NCBI GenBank assembly: GCA_017052515.1
Contig: JAFHKR010000038.1
Coordinates: forward strand, 496,001 to 560,000
Origin: Fictibacillus nanhaiensis
Lineage (GTDB): Bacteria; Bacillota; Bacilli; Bacillales; Fictibacillaceae
Direction of reading: 5' to 3'
Length of the DNA: 64,000 nucleotides
Made by a program: the position numbers and the translations under genes. Within the stretch, counting starts at the first letter, position 1. Each line of letters opens with the position of its first letter. Below, one piece after another: positions 44,142 through 53,174 of this stretch. Below the pieces are notes generated by a model that had not been told where the DNA came from, made no database searches, and was given only the letters and a program-made list of their open reading frames with translations.

Positions 44142-45599
44142 ATGAACTATCGTAATATGGCGAAAAAAGTAGCTGTCGTATCACTCAGTACTGCGATTTT
44201 ATTAGGAGGCGGGTCGACTACATTTGCGTCAGGACAAACCCCTTCAGATTTTAAAGAAACGTACGGAACTTCACAGATCACGCGCTACGACATGAAACAA
44301 ATGATCAATCAGCATAAGGATCCAAAATATACGGTGCCCAAATTTGATGCATCAACGATTAAGAACGTTGAGTCCGCTAAAAAAGTGGATGAGAACGGTA
44401 AGAAGATCGACATGGACGTGTGGGATACGTGGCCACTTCAAAACGCTGACGGAACGGTGGCTGAATATAAAGGCTATCACATCGTTTTCGGTCTAGCGGG
44501 TGACCCGAAGAACCCAAACGACACGTTCATCTACATGTTTTATAAAAAAGCAGATGACCAATCAATCGATGCTTGGAAAAATGCTGGACGTGTTTTCGAG
44601 GACGATGACAAGTTCAAAGCAAACGATAAATACTTAGAGCGTCAATCTGAAGAGTGGTCAGGATCTGCAACGTTCACTTCTGATGGCGAAGTTCGTTTGT
44701 TCTACACAAACCGTGAAGCATTCAAGCCAGATCAAGATCGTTTTGGTAAACAAACATTAACAACTGCACAAGTAAACCTTTCTCAACCTGATAGCAAAAC
44801 GCTTAAGGTCGACGGTGTAGAAGATTACAAGTCTATCTTTGAAGGCGGAGACAGCAAAATGTACCAAACGGTTGACAAAGCGTTCGGTGGCGGGGACTAC
44901 AACGACAACCATACGTTCAGAGATCCTCACTATATTGAAGAAGATGGACGCAAATATTTAGTGTTTGAAGCCAACACAGGTACTGAAACAGGTTACCAAG
45001 GAGAAAAATCTCTTTATAACCAAGCATACTACGGAAAGAGCAATGCTTTCTTCCAAGCTGAAAAGAAGAAGCTGTTAGCGAGCGATAAGAAAGAAACAGC
45101 TGAAAAGGCAAACGGTGCGATCGGAATCATCGAGATCAACGACGATTATTCTGTGAAGAAAGTGATGAAGCCACTTATCGTATCCAACACGGTAACAGAT
45201 GAGATCGAGCGACCAAACATCTTTAAGAAAGATGGGAAATGGTACCTCTTCACGAGCAGTCGTGGTTCTAAAATGACAATCGATGGCATTGATGACAGAG
45301 ACATCTACATGCTTGGATATTCTGCGAACTCTCTAGACGGCCCGTTCAAGCCGTTGAACAAAACGGGTATTGTGCTGCACCAAGACCAAGATCCGAAAGA
45401 CATCACTTGGACGTATGCACACTACGCGATCCCACAAGAAAATAGCGACAATGTCGTTGTAACAAGCTACATGACAAACAGAGGCTTTTTCGAAGATCGT
45501 AAATCAACATTTGCACCAAGCTTCGAGATGAACATCAAAGGCCCACACACATCTGTTGTGAAAAATAGCATCCTTGAACAAGGACAATTAACGAAGTAA
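44142..45599 (+). CDS. sacB: Levansucrase (GH68), secreted
   Basis: 485 residues; ATG after TAGGAGGAATACGT. Signal peptide to about residue 30 (ends TTFASG). The five-bladed propeller of GH68 shows the full triad: nucleophile Asp95 in DVWDTWPLQ, transition-state stabiliser Asp261 in TFRDPHYIE, and acid/base Glu356 in DEIERPN. It splits sucrose and polymerises the fructose to beta-2,6-levan outside the cell. Near-identical layout to Bacillus SacB. A terminator and then the levanase follow, as in the sacB-levB pair of B. subtilis. Regulation likely through the two-component system upstream. Confidence 0.97.
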   Translation: MNYRNMAKKVAVVSLSTAILLGGGSTTFASGQTPSDFKETYGTSQITRYDMKQMINQHKDPKYTVPKFDASTIKNVESAKKVDENGKKIDMDVWDTWPLQNADGTVAEYKGYHIVFGLAGDPKNPNDTFIYMFYKKADDQSIDAWKNAGRVFEDDDKFKANDKYLERQSEEWSGSATFTSDGEVRLFYTNREAFKPDQDRFGKQTLTTAQVNLSQPDSKTLKVDGVEDYKSIFEGGDSKMYQTVDKAFGGGDYNDNHTFRDPHYIEEDGRKYLVFEANTGTETGYQGEKSLYNQAYYGKSNAFFQAEKKKLLASDKKETAEKANGAIGIIEINDDYSVKKVMKPLIVSNTVTDEIERPNIFKKDGKWYLFTSSRGSKMTIDGIDDRDIYMLGYSANSLDGPFKPLNKTGIVLHQDQDPKDITWTYAHYAIPQENSDNVVVTSYMTNRGFFEDRKSTFAPSFEMNIKGPHTSVVKNSILEQGQLTK

Positions 45600-45653
45600 A
45601 AAAGATTTTTCTATCATTCAATTTTCGACCTACCCTACAAATCAACCAAAAAG

Positions 45654-45681
45654 GAAATGCCAGAGATGGCATTTCTTTTTA
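45654..45681 (+). terminator. Terminator between sacB and levB
   Basis: 8-bp stem GAAATGCC/GGCATTTC, 6-nt loop, T-run. It may be partial, letting some reads into levB. Confidence 0.9.
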
Positions 45682-45707
45682 TTTAGGGATTACTAGGAGG
45701 TTAGCGT

Positions 45708-47252
45708 ATGTATAAGAATGACAAATGGCCATTATTATTTATTTTTTGTTTACTGTTGGCAGGCATATTACTCGTGAATCATTTAGTGAAGGAATCTAGT
45801 AAGCCGGTTCCGAAAAAGGAGAACGATCCATCGTACCGGGCAGATTATCATTTTACAACGCCTGATAAGTGGAAGAACGATCCTCAGAAGCCGGTCTATT
45901 ATAAAGGGAAATATCATTACTACTATCTGTATAACAAAAATTATCCAGATGGAAATGGAACAGAGTGGCGCCATGCAACGTCAGAAGACCTTGTGAACTG
46001 GAGGGATCAAGGCGTGGCGATTCCGAAATTTACGAACGATAACGGAGATGTATGGTCAGGTTCTGTAGTAATCGATAAAGAAAATACCGCTGGGTTCGGG
46101 AAGAATGCGTTTATCGCTATTCTGACACAGCCTTCAAAAGACGGAGGAAAACAGAAGCAGTTTCTCTGGTACAGTACGGATGAAGGAAAGACGTTTAAGC
46201 CTCATGGCGAGGACCCCGTTTTAGATAACCCGGGAACGAAGGATTTTAGAGACCCTAAAGTCGTCTGGGATGATGAGCGTAAAAAATGGATCATGCTGAT
46301 GGCAGAAGGGACGAAAATCGGATTTTATGAGTCGGATGATCTGAAAAACTGGAGATTTACGAGCGATTTTCAAATGAAGGATATCGGATTGATCGAATGT
46401 CCTGATCTCTTTTTGATGCGTGGTGAAGATGGAACGTTGAAATGGGTGCTCGGTGTGAGCGCGAACGGTCTCGCGTCTGGAAAACCGAACACGTACGCGT
46501 ATTGGACGGGCGATTTTAACGGAGAATTCTTTGCCGTTGATCATGAAGATCCCGAGTGGCTGGATCACGGCTTTGATTGGTATGGCGGCGTAACGTTTGA
46601 TGAAGGAGAGAAGAGTGATCCTGATGCGAAAAGATATGCGCTCGCTTGGATGAACAATTGGAGCTATCCGCATGAAACGCCGACGAGGAAAGAAGATTTT
46701 AACGGTATGGATTCTGTGGTGCGTGAACTTCAGTTGAAACATGATGCTAACGCGGATCGATATTATTTAGCGTCACAACCGGTTGCAGCGTTAGAGAACT
46801 TAACAAGTTATAGGGATTTCTTCCAGCAGATTAAAGTGGATGGAGAAAAAACGCTCGATGTATCTGGAGATTCGTACGTGTTAGAAACAGATATCAGTTG
46901 GGAAGACAGCCAGAATATTGGTTTGAGACTTCGAGAGTCCGAAGACAAGAATCGTCATATTGATGTTGGGATTCATAGTGAAGGGCAGTTTTCTTATGTG
47001 AATCGATCCGCTGCTAATCAACCGGATAAAAGCGGACAATATGTAGAGAGCAAAGCGCCATTTTCTTCTGGAAAGCAAAACGTTCACTTGAAAATCCTCG
47101 TGGATAAGACAAGTGTGGAAGTGTTTGTAGATGATGGACGAGTCGCGCACTCTAGCTTAGTGTATCCGGAGCATCATGATCAGGGAATCACACTGTTTTC
47201 TGAAGGTGGAGAAGCTATATTTGAGAATTTACAGGTAAAACATATAGATTGA
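45708..47252 (+). CDS. levB: Membrane-anchored levanase (GH32)
   Basis: 514 residues with an uncleaved N-terminal membrane helix (residues 8-24) and no cleavage site. The GH32 propeller has nucleophile Asp58 in DKWKNDPQKP, Asp182 in DFRDPKVVWD and acid/base Glu230 in LIECPDLF; a C-terminal beta-sandwich starts near 360. This matches B. subtilis LevB (YveB), an endolevanase that cuts levan to short fructans. Its position behind sacB supports making and recycling levan outside the cell. No transporter for levan fragments is present here. Confidence 0.93.
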   Translation: MYKNDKWPLLFIFCLLLAGILLVNHLVKESSKPVPKKENDPSYRADYHFTTPDKWKNDPQKPVYYKGKYHYYYLYNKNYPDGNGTEWRHATSEDLVNWRDQGVAIPKFTNDNGDVWSGSVVIDKENTAGFGKNAFIAILTQPSKDGGKQKQFLWYSTDEGKTFKPHGEDPVLDNPGTKDFRDPKVVWDDERKKWIMLMAEGTKIGFYESDDLKNWRFTSDFQMKDIGLIECPDLFLMRGEDGTLKWVLGVSANGLASGKPNTYAYWTGDFNGEFFAVDHEDPEWLDHGFDWYGGVTFDEGEKSDPDAKRYALAWMNNWSYPHETPTRKEDFNGMDSVVRELQLKHDANADRYYLASQPVAALENLTSYRDFFQQIKVDGEKTLDVSGDSYVLETDISWEDSQNIGLRLRESEDKNRHIDVGIHSEGQFSYVNRSAANQPDKSGQYVESKAPFSSGKQNVHLKILVDKTSVEVFVDDGRVAHSSLVYPEHHDQGITLFSEGGEAIFENLQVKHID

Positions 47253-47303
47253 GTGTGATTTTCGTGTGAAAGAGGTTTCGGTAGATTATGTTTGTGCGGG
47301 TTG

Positions 47304-47449
47304 TAGGTGGTTATGTGTGATTTTCAGGTGGTCGAGGGGTGTTTATCGGTGGTGTGAGCATCGTTTCAGGTGGTCAGCAGCCATTTACAGGTGGTCACAC
47401 ACCATTTACCGGTGAACGTGTAACAAATATAAAAACACGTACCGTAAAA
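47304..47449 (+). repeat. 21-bp periodic array 4 with terminal hairpin module
   Basis: Six heads of the type CAGGTGG (TAGGTGG, CAGGTGG, TCGGTGG, CAGGTGG, CAGGTGG, CCGGTGA) start at 47304, 47325, 47346, 47367, 47388 and 47409, exactly 21 bp apart. The end module 47414-47449 has the stem ACGTGT/ACACGT and is nearly the same as in array 1. Confidence 0.87.
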
Positions 47450-47470
47450 CCACCCACAACACAAAAGTAA

Positions 47471-47500
47471 AGCAACTTCCTAGGCGAAGTTGCTTTTTTA
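47471..47500 (+). terminator. Terminator downstream of levB and array 4
   Basis: 9-bp perfect stem AGCAACTTC/GAAGTTGCT, 6-nt loop, T-run. If it ends the levB transcript, array 4 is transcribed in the 3' untranslated region. Confidence 0.93.
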
Positions 47501-47591
47501 ATATAACTAAAAGTTCAGCAACACACCTTTTCGGAAGTAAATGTAAGATTTATAATAAAATCACAGACAGAAAAAAGGGGACAAGAGGATT

Positions 47592-47939
47592 ATGACAGAC
47601 ATTCTATGGACGATCTATCTAGGGATTATAGGTGCTTTTGCCATCGGCTATTTCATCAAAGGCGGTTACAAGACCCACTCTGCGAAACTAGATTTTGTTA
47701 TTTCAATCATTACGTGGATCGGCTTGTTCGGGTATGTTACGAGCAATGAGCTCTTCACGCCACTTCTATGGAAATTTGTTTTCATAGGCGGACTGATCTG
47801 GGATCTAGCGTATGGACTTAAAAAGTTTAATGAAGACGCGAACGAGATTCCTAGAGCCGCTCGACCAGCGATATTCGGCATTACGGCACTAATTATGATC
47901 GGTCCTCTCTATTACGGGCTGTTTCAATACGCGTTTTAA
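47592..47939 (+). CDS. Four-helix membrane protein of unknown function
   Basis: 115 residues; ATG after GGGGACAAGAGGATT. Four hydrophobic segments are visible (about 5-22, 34-51, 55-75 and 94-112) with a conserved-looking RAARPAIFG between the third and fourth. Strong terminator after it. No family recognised. Confidence 0.65.
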   Translation: MTDILWTIYLGIIGAFAIGYFIKGGYKTHSAKLDFVISIITWIGLFGYVTSNELFTPLLWKFVFIGGLIWDLAYGLKKFNEDANEIPRAARPAIFGITALIMIGPLYYGLFQYAF

Positions 47940-47945
47940 AAAAGA

Positions 47946-47978
47946 GAGGAGTGATCATCGCGATCACTCCTCCTTTTT
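47946..47978. terminator. Bidirectional terminator
   Basis: 11-bp perfect stem GAGGAGTGATC/GATCACTCCTC, 5-nt loop, T-rich on the plus strand. Ends the membrane-protein gene and the facing small ORF. Confidence 0.93.
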
Positions 47979-47985
47979 TAATTAT

Positions 47986-48183
47986 TTAACCTTTACCAAG
48001 GCCAACCTTGTGAACCACGGTTGACGTTTTATTGTTATCTGTTTCAGAGGTAGTCGTAAACATAAGCTCGGTTGGTTTCGGACCACTCTTCGCATCCGGA
48101 ATCTTCACATAAACAGGAATGTATATGGATTGATTCAGCAGATGATTTTGTGGTTTGTACGGGCAAAGAACCCTTGTATTCAA
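47986..48183 (-). CDS. Small hypothetical protein, 65 residues
   Basis: On the minus strand TTG 48183 is one nt after AGGAGG, a poor spacing; the frame contains IYIPVYVKIPDAKSGPKP and ends in GLGKG eight bases before a terminator, which supports it. Another minus-strand frame overlaps it. Could be the surviving 3' end of a longer gene. Family not recognised. Confidence 0.4.
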   Translation of the reverse strand: MNTRVLCPYKPQNHLLNQSIYIPVYVKIPDAKSGPKPTELMFTTTSETDNNKTSTVVHKVGLGKG

Positions 48184-48263
48184 ACCTCCTCATGTTTTCT
48201 TTATTTAGGTTTTTTAGCTTTATTCGTGGGAATACTACCCTTTGAAATGAGGTGTGGTATTCA

Positions 48264-49394
48264 TTGAGTAAAAACATAGAGAAATTGCTGGAAAAATTGA
48301 TTGAACAAAATGAACAAAACAATTCGAAATTACCCGAACGTGCTTTAGAGGAAGCAACGAGCGAACGGACTGTGTTCGGTCAAGAAATTGGCATGACCGA
48401 ATCATTGGAAACCAACACAAAAATCCTTAAACATATGGTAAACGGAGCACCTTTAAACATTGTAAATTATATAATTGGCAGAGAGGCAAAGACCAATGTC
48501 AAAGTGTTTAATATTGAGGGGAAAGTAGATACAATTACGTTGAAGCGTGTCATGAATAAAGTCTCAAATTTAGATGTGGACTATATGTTTAATGCAGAAG
48601 TGATAGCGGATGAATTAAAGGTTAAAGGTTCGGGATTATTTCCTATGACGAAGTTTACAGAACGATTTGAAACGATCGCTTCGGATCTCATGCAAGGTAA
48701 AGTAGTGGTTATAGCGGACCACACCCCTTACGCATTAGTTACGCCATTACTATTTTGGGAATTGTTTCAGACGGAAAACGAGTATACGACTAGTTACGGT
48801 TCCTTTGTAAATCGTTTGATGAGAATGTTTGGGTTTTTGGTAACCGTATTTTTACCTAGTATCTATGTAGCCGTGGAAAGGTTTCATTCTGGGGGTATTG
48901 AATCAGAGGTCATCAAAGGGTGGTTTCACGGCAAAGAGGTACTGGGTGCGTTTTGGGAAATGGCATTTATCTTATTTATTCTAAGGATAACGTTCGATGT
49001 TTCTTTGCATATCTATAAAAGTTTAACGATTATGATCACCGTATTAGCCACGTTGGTAGTCGGTGAACACGCGTTAACCATCCATTTGATTAGCCCTGCT
49101 GGATTAGTAGTTGCGGGATTAAATCAGTTGTGTGTGTTCTTAGTCCTTGTAAAAGGCATCGTTCCGCTCTCAACGACTCTTCGGTGGTTGATGTTAATCG
49201 TTGCTTACTTCTTTGGTTTTAGTGGATTAATCGTAGCTTTTACATTATTTTTTTTATGGGCAACCTATTTAAAACCTTATGGAATTCCCTATTTAACACC
49301 TATTTTACCTTTCCGACCATGGGAATTGAAAGACGTATTATGGCGTGGGAACCTTAAAACAATTATTAACAGCAAGCATTCTTTTAGGGAATAA
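48264..49394 (+). CDS. Orphan, short GerA-type spore germination protein
   Basis: 376 residues. TTG 48264 lies 9 nt after GAGGTG; GTG 48252 overlaps that site. The GerA A-subunit pattern is present: an N-terminal soluble domain (NIEKLLEKLIEQN ... MTKFTERFETIASDLMQGKVVVIADHTPYALVTPLLFWELFQ), then about five membrane helices and the C-terminal YGIPYLTPILPFRPWELKD, which matches the usual end of the family. Typical A-subunits have about 460-540 residues, so the soluble part is reduced. No GerB or GerC subunit gene lies nearby. It may be a decayed or specialised receptor subunit. Confidence 0.83.
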   Translation: MSKNIEKLLEKLIEQNEQNNSKLPERALEEATSERTVFGQEIGMTESLETNTKILKHMVNGAPLNIVNYIIGREAKTNVKVFNIEGKVDTITLKRVMNKVSNLDVDYMFNAEVIADELKVKGSGLFPMTKFTERFETIASDLMQGKVVVIADHTPYALVTPLLFWELFQTENEYTTSYGSFVNRLMRMFGFLVTVFLPSIYVAVERFHSGGIESEVIKGWFHGKEVLGAFWEMAFILFILRITFDVSLHIYKSLTIMITVLATLVVGEHALTIHLISPAGLVVAGLNQLCVFLVLVKGIVPLSTTLRWLMLIVAYFFGFSGLIVAFTLFFLWATYLKPYGIPYLTPILPFRPWELKDVLWRGNLKTIINSKHSFRE

Positions 49395-49412
49395 AAATAC
49401 TTCAACCAAACG

Positions 49413-49446
49413 GGAGCATTTCTTCAGAAGGAGAAGTGCTCTTTTA
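49413..49446 (+). terminator. Terminator of the GerA-like gene
   Basis: GGAGCATTTC / GAGAAGTGCTC stem with inner mismatches, then CTTTTAATTT. Confidence 0.8.
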
Positions 49447-49558
49447 ATTTATGTATAGAAATCCGTCATGTATTGAACAAGCCCTCCATATAGTAGTAAT
49501 AATCATCATACTAGTGGCTTCTTATGTGAGGAATGCCTGTGATTAGAGGAGGGGTCGA

Positions 49559-50398
49559 ATGCTTCATATTGTGGCTTGCATCAAGCAGGTTCCGGATACG
49601 AAGATCATCAAGATGAACCCGAAGACGAATACGATGGACCGCGCGAGTGCGCCTGCGATACTAAATCCATATGACGCACATGCGGTGGAAGAAGCGGTGC
49701 GTTTGAAAAAGAGATATGGAGGAACGGTTTCAGTTTTGACGATGGGTCCGCCGCCAGCGGTTAAGGCAATCAAGAAATGTATTGAAATCGGGGCAGATGA
49801 AGGTTACATGATCTCGGACCGAGCGTTTGCCGGTGCGGACACACTTGCGACGAGCTATGCGCTCACGAAAGCAATAGAGAAAATCTCGCAAATTAAGCCG
49901 GTGGATCTGATCATCTGCGGAAAGATGACGATCGATGGTGATACGGGACAAGTTGGACCAGGAATCGCACGCCGGTTAGACATGCCTCCTCTCACTTCTG
50001 TCAACAAGATAAAAGAGATCAACGTAGAAGAAGGGTATGCGATCGTTCACCGAAAGCTGGAGGATGGATATGAAGTGATCCAATCGACGATGCCGTGCTT
50101 GATGTCGGTGGAAAAAGAAATCAACGAAGTACCTTATTCTTCGATGACGAACATGCTGAAAGCAGCTCGCTATCAGCCAGTGATCTGGGCAGTTGCTGAT
50201 CTAGAGGATGTGGAGAGAACACAGCTCGGACTAAAAGGCTCGCCGACGATCGTTTCAAAAGTGTGGGCACCGACAAAACCGAGTGGTGGTGAGATGTTAG
50301 AAGGGGATGCAGCAGTGCAAACAGAAAAACTGCTGAATCTTTTGTTAGAGAAAAAAGAACTTTTTGCGGTGAAGGGAGGGTCTGCCGTTGAGCTTTGA
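49559..50398 (+). CDS. fixA: Electron-transfer flavoprotein beta subunit, FixA type
   Basis: 279 residues; ATG after GAGGAGGGGTCGA. EtfB hallmarks: MLHIVACIKQVPDTKII, ILNPYDAHAVEEAVRLK, LTMGPPPAVKAIKKCIEIGADEGYMISDRAFAGADTLATSYAL and IICGKMTIDGDTGQVGPGIA. With FixB it binds the FADs that split electron pairs. First of four tightly spaced genes; overlaps fixB by 11 nt. Confidence 0.94.
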   Translation: MLHIVACIKQVPDTKIIKMNPKTNTMDRASAPAILNPYDAHAVEEAVRLKKRYGGTVSVLTMGPPPAVKAIKKCIEIGADEGYMISDRAFAGADTLATSYALTKAIEKISQIKPVDLIICGKMTIDGDTGQVGPGIARRLDMPPLTSVNKIKEINVEEGYAIVHRKLEDGYEVIQSTMPCLMSVEKEINEVPYSSMTNMLKAARYQPVIWAVADLEDVERTQLGLKGSPTIVSKVWAPTKPSGGEMLEGDAAVQTEKLLNLLLEKKELFAVKGGSAVEL

Positions 50399-51413
50399 GG
50401 AGTATTCAGGCATTTGGGTTTTTATTGAGGTAAAAGACGGTGAGGTCGTACTGGTTTCGCTCGAGTTGTTAGGAGCGGGTAAGGAACTTGCAGACAAACG
50501 TGGCACCGAACTTGCTGGTGTGTTAATCGGAGAAAACGTCACACATCTCGCTGCTTCGCTTTTTGAATACGGAGCGGACACGGTTTATGTGTATGATGAC
50601 ACCATTTTTAAAAACTACCGAACCGAGTCATATATGAAAGCACTGTTAGAATGCTGTCAAAAGTATAAGCCTGAAGTGATTTTATATGGTGCAACCTCAA
50701 CCGGAAAAGACTTGGCGAGCGCGGTTGCGACGGACCTTCCAACAGGACTCACCGCAGACTCTACGATTTTAGATATAGAAGAAGACACAGGATTGCTGCT
50801 TGCGAGCCGACCAGCGTTTGGCGGTAACATCATGGCAACGATTCTCTGTAAAAAGTATCGACCACAGATGGCGACAGTCCGCCCAAAAGTAATGAAGGCA
50901 CTCACGCCTGAACCTGGCCGAAAAGGACAGTTAATAGAAGAAACAGCTTCTATAAAAGAAGAAGACATTCGAACGAAGGTGCTCGAGATCGTTCAGTTTA
51001 CGACACAGAAGGTTCGAATCGATGAAGCGGATATTGTTGTTGCGGGCGGTAAAGGGCTGGGCAGTGAGAAGGGATTTCAGGTTGTTCATGATCTCGCTGA
51101 AACGCTTGGGGGAGCAGTTGGGGCGAGCCGTGATGTTGTTGAAGCAGGGTGGGTCGAGCACCATCACCAAGTGGGGCAGACAGGGTTAACGGTTACGCCA
51201 AAAATCTATTTTGCAATCGGCATTTCAGGAGCCATCCAGCACATCGTTGGGATGCAGAATTCAGGACTGATCATCGCCATTAACAACGATCCTGAGGCAC
51301 CAATTTTTCAATCGAGTCACTACGGAATTGTAGGAGATGCGTTTGAAATCGTACCGCTTCTGATCCAACAGTTTAAACAAGCGTTTAACCAGGAGGTGGT
51401 GGATCATGTCTGA
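50388..51413 (+). CDS. fixB: Electron-transfer flavoprotein alpha subunit, FixB type
   Basis: 341 residues. TTG 50388 is 8 nt after GGGAGGG and lies inside the end of fixA. The C-terminal FAD motif reads VVAGGKGLGSEKGF ... GGAVGASRDVVEAGWVEHHHQVGQTG ... KIYFAIGISGAIQHIVGMQNSGLIIAINNDPEAPIF, all standard. Partner of FixA; the pair accepts two electrons from NADH and sends one up and one down in potential. No ferredoxin fusion is present. Confidence 0.94.
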   Translation: MSFEEYSGIWVFIEVKDGEVVLVSLELLGAGKELADKRGTELAGVLIGENVTHLAASLFEYGADTVYVYDDTIFKNYRTESYMKALLECCQKYKPEVILYGATSTGKDLASAVATDLPTGLTADSTILDIEEDTGLLLASRPAFGGNIMATILCKKYRPQMATVRPKVMKALTPEPGRKGQLIEETASIKEEDIRTKVLEIVQFTTQKVRIDEADIVVAGGKGLGSEKGFQVVHDLAETLGGAVGASRDVVEAGWVEHHHQVGQTGLTVTPKIYFAIGISGAIQHIVGMQNSGLIIAINNDPEAPIFQSSHYGIVGDAFEIVPLLIQQFKQAFNQEVVDHV

Positions 51414-52701
51414 AAAGTTTGATGTAATCGTTGTTGGTGCAGGTCCTGCAGGCATTTCCTGTGCGTATGAACTAGCCAAAGCCGGCGTGAACGTATTACT
51501 CATCGAACGCGGAGAGTACCCGGGCTCAAAGAACGTGATGGGCGGTGTTCTTTATCGCAAAATGATGGAAGACGTGATCCCAGAGTTCTGGAAAGAAGCG
51601 CCACTCGAGCGACCGATTGTAGAGCAACGATTCATGATGATGGACAAAGAATCTGCTGTAACCGTCGGATACAAGGGGATGGAATGGGGACAGGAGCCGT
51701 ACAACAACTTTACGGTGCTGCGGGCAAAGTTTGATCAATGGTTTGCGGGGAAAGCCGTTGAGCAGGGAGCTCTTTTGGTGAACGAAACCGTTGTTCTTGA
51801 GTGTATCGTGGAAAACGGAAAAGTAGTGGGAGTACGAACAGATCGGCCGGACGGTGACTTGTACGCAGACGTTGTCGTGTTGGCAGATGGCGTGAATTCG
51901 TTGTTAGCCAAGTCACTCGGCTTCCACAAAGAGTTCAGGCCGGATGAAGTGGCCCTCGCCACAATGGAAATTATCAAGCTCGACAAAAAGACGATTGAGG
52001 ACCGATTTAATCTAGAAGAGAACCAAGGGACAACGATCGAGCTTTTTGGTGACGCCACAAAAGGAATTCTAGGGACCGGATTCCTCTATACGAACAAAGA
52101 CACGCTGAGCTTAGGCGTCGGCTCACTTCTATCTGGCTTAATCAAGCATAAGATAAAACCATATGAGCTCTTGGAATATGTGAAGAATCATCCAATGATT
52201 CGTCCTTACATTGCAGGCGGAGAGCCGGTCGAATATTTGGCGCACATGATTCCGGAAGGTGGCTACAAATCGATGCCAAAAGTAGCGGGCAACGGGGTGC
52301 TCGTTGTTGGTGATGCCGCACAGCTCGTGAACGCCATCCACCGAGAAGGCTCAAACCTTGCGATGAAATCCGGTCAGTTTGCGGCTGAAGCGGTGCTCCT
52401 TGCGAAGGAACGTGACGACTATTCGGAAGCAACACTCAATCATTATAAAACGCGTTTGATGAGCAGTTTTGTCGGTCAGGATATGAAAAAATACAAAGAT
52501 TCAACGCATCACTTCGATAAGTTTCCACAGTATTTTGATAAGTACATTCCGATGGTGAACAAGGCGGCGAGCCAGATGTTTACGGTCGATGGCTCATCGA
52601 AGTGGGAGAAACAAAAGAAAATTTGGCGTGATGTAGGAACGGCTGGAGAGAAATTTAAACTAGCTCGTGACGCGTACCGGGCGTGGAAGGTGATGAAGTA
52701 A
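51406..52701 (+). CDS. fixC: FixC-type FAD oxidoreductase (ETF:quinone oxidoreductase family)
   Basis: 431 residues; ATG overlaps fixB by 8 nt, with GGAGGTGGTGG before it. FAD-binding GAGPAGISCAYELAKAG at residues 11-27, the ADGVNSLLAK loop, and VLVVGDAAQLVNAIHREGSNLAMKSG near 300, which binds the ribityl chain. In ETF-quinone oxidoreductases the protein passes electrons to membrane quinone. With FixX it is the high-potential exit of the bifurcating complex. Reversed use (reducing ETF) is possible. Confidence 0.93.
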   Translation: MSEKFDVIVVGAGPAGISCAYELAKAGVNVLLIERGEYPGSKNVMGGVLYRKMMEDVIPEFWKEAPLERPIVEQRFMMMDKESAVTVGYKGMEWGQEPYNNFTVLRAKFDQWFAGKAVEQGALLVNETVVLECIVENGKVVGVRTDRPDGDLYADVVVLADGVNSLLAKSLGFHKEFRPDEVALATMEIIKLDKKTIEDRFNLEENQGTTIELFGDATKGILGTGFLYTNKDTLSLGVGSLLSGLIKHKIKPYELLEYVKNHPMIRPYIAGGEPVEYLAHMIPEGGYKSMPKVAGNGVLVVGDAAQLVNAIHREGSNLAMKSGQFAAEAVLLAKERDDYSEATLNHYKTRLMSSFVGQDMKKYKDSTHHFDKFPQYFDKYIPMVNKAASQMFTVDGSSKWEKQKKIWRDVGTAGEKFKLARDAYRAWKVMK

Positions 52702-52995
52702 ATGAGCGAAAAAAAGTGTCAAAGCATCGAAGAAAAACAGTATCTCGTTCGTTTTAACGCAGACACGAAATCACATCTCACGGTTATGGATGCCGATGTT
52801 TGTCTGAACCACTGTCCTGATAAAATCTGCACGATATTCTGTCCAGCAGAAGTGTATAAGTGGGAAGAAATCAGGATGCACGTCGGATACGAGGGCTGTC
52901 ACGAGTGCGGAAGCTGCCGAATCGGATGCCCGCATCAAAATATTAAGTGGGAATATCCAAAAGGTGGGCATGGGATTGTGTTTCGTTTGGGGTAA
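52702..52995 (+). CDS. fixX: FixX ferredoxin-like protein
   Basis: 97 residues; ATG directly follows the fixC stop. Cys arrangement: C-x3-C-x4-C-x3-C in the DVCLNHCPDKICTIFCP half and C-x2-C-x2-C-x3-C in GCHECGSCRIGCP, fitting one or two 4Fe-4S clusters as in FixX. It carries electrons between FixC and FixAB or the quinone side. The cluster ends in a terminator 17 nt later. Confidence 0.94.
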   Translation: MSEKKCQSIEEKQYLVRFNADTKSHLTVMDADVCLNHCPDKICTIFCPAEVYKWEEIRMHVGYEGCHECGSCRIGCPHQNIKWEYPKGGHGIVFRLG

Positions 52996-53011
52996 TGGGC
53001 TGGAAAAAAGT

Positions 53012-53048
53012 AAGGACGACCAGGAATTAGACCGGGTTGTCCTTTTTT
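53012..53048 (+). terminator. Terminator of fixABCX
   Basis: AAGGACgAC / GTTGTCCTT stem with a 14-nt loop and seven T. Confidence 0.88.
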
Positions 53049-53174
53049 TGTGAATGAAATGACGGTGATTCTTTTTGTAGCAACGTGAGAACTATGACGA
53101 TTAAGCGAGGGACTAAGCTAATAAGAAAAGGCTAGCCAAAAAACATGTTAAACTCCTCCTATTACTCTTCTTGG

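Noticed and set aside
48044-48322. 92-codon minus-strand ORF over the GerA start
   Set aside because: It overlaps the start of a clear GerA gene and its first part is an antisense shadow.
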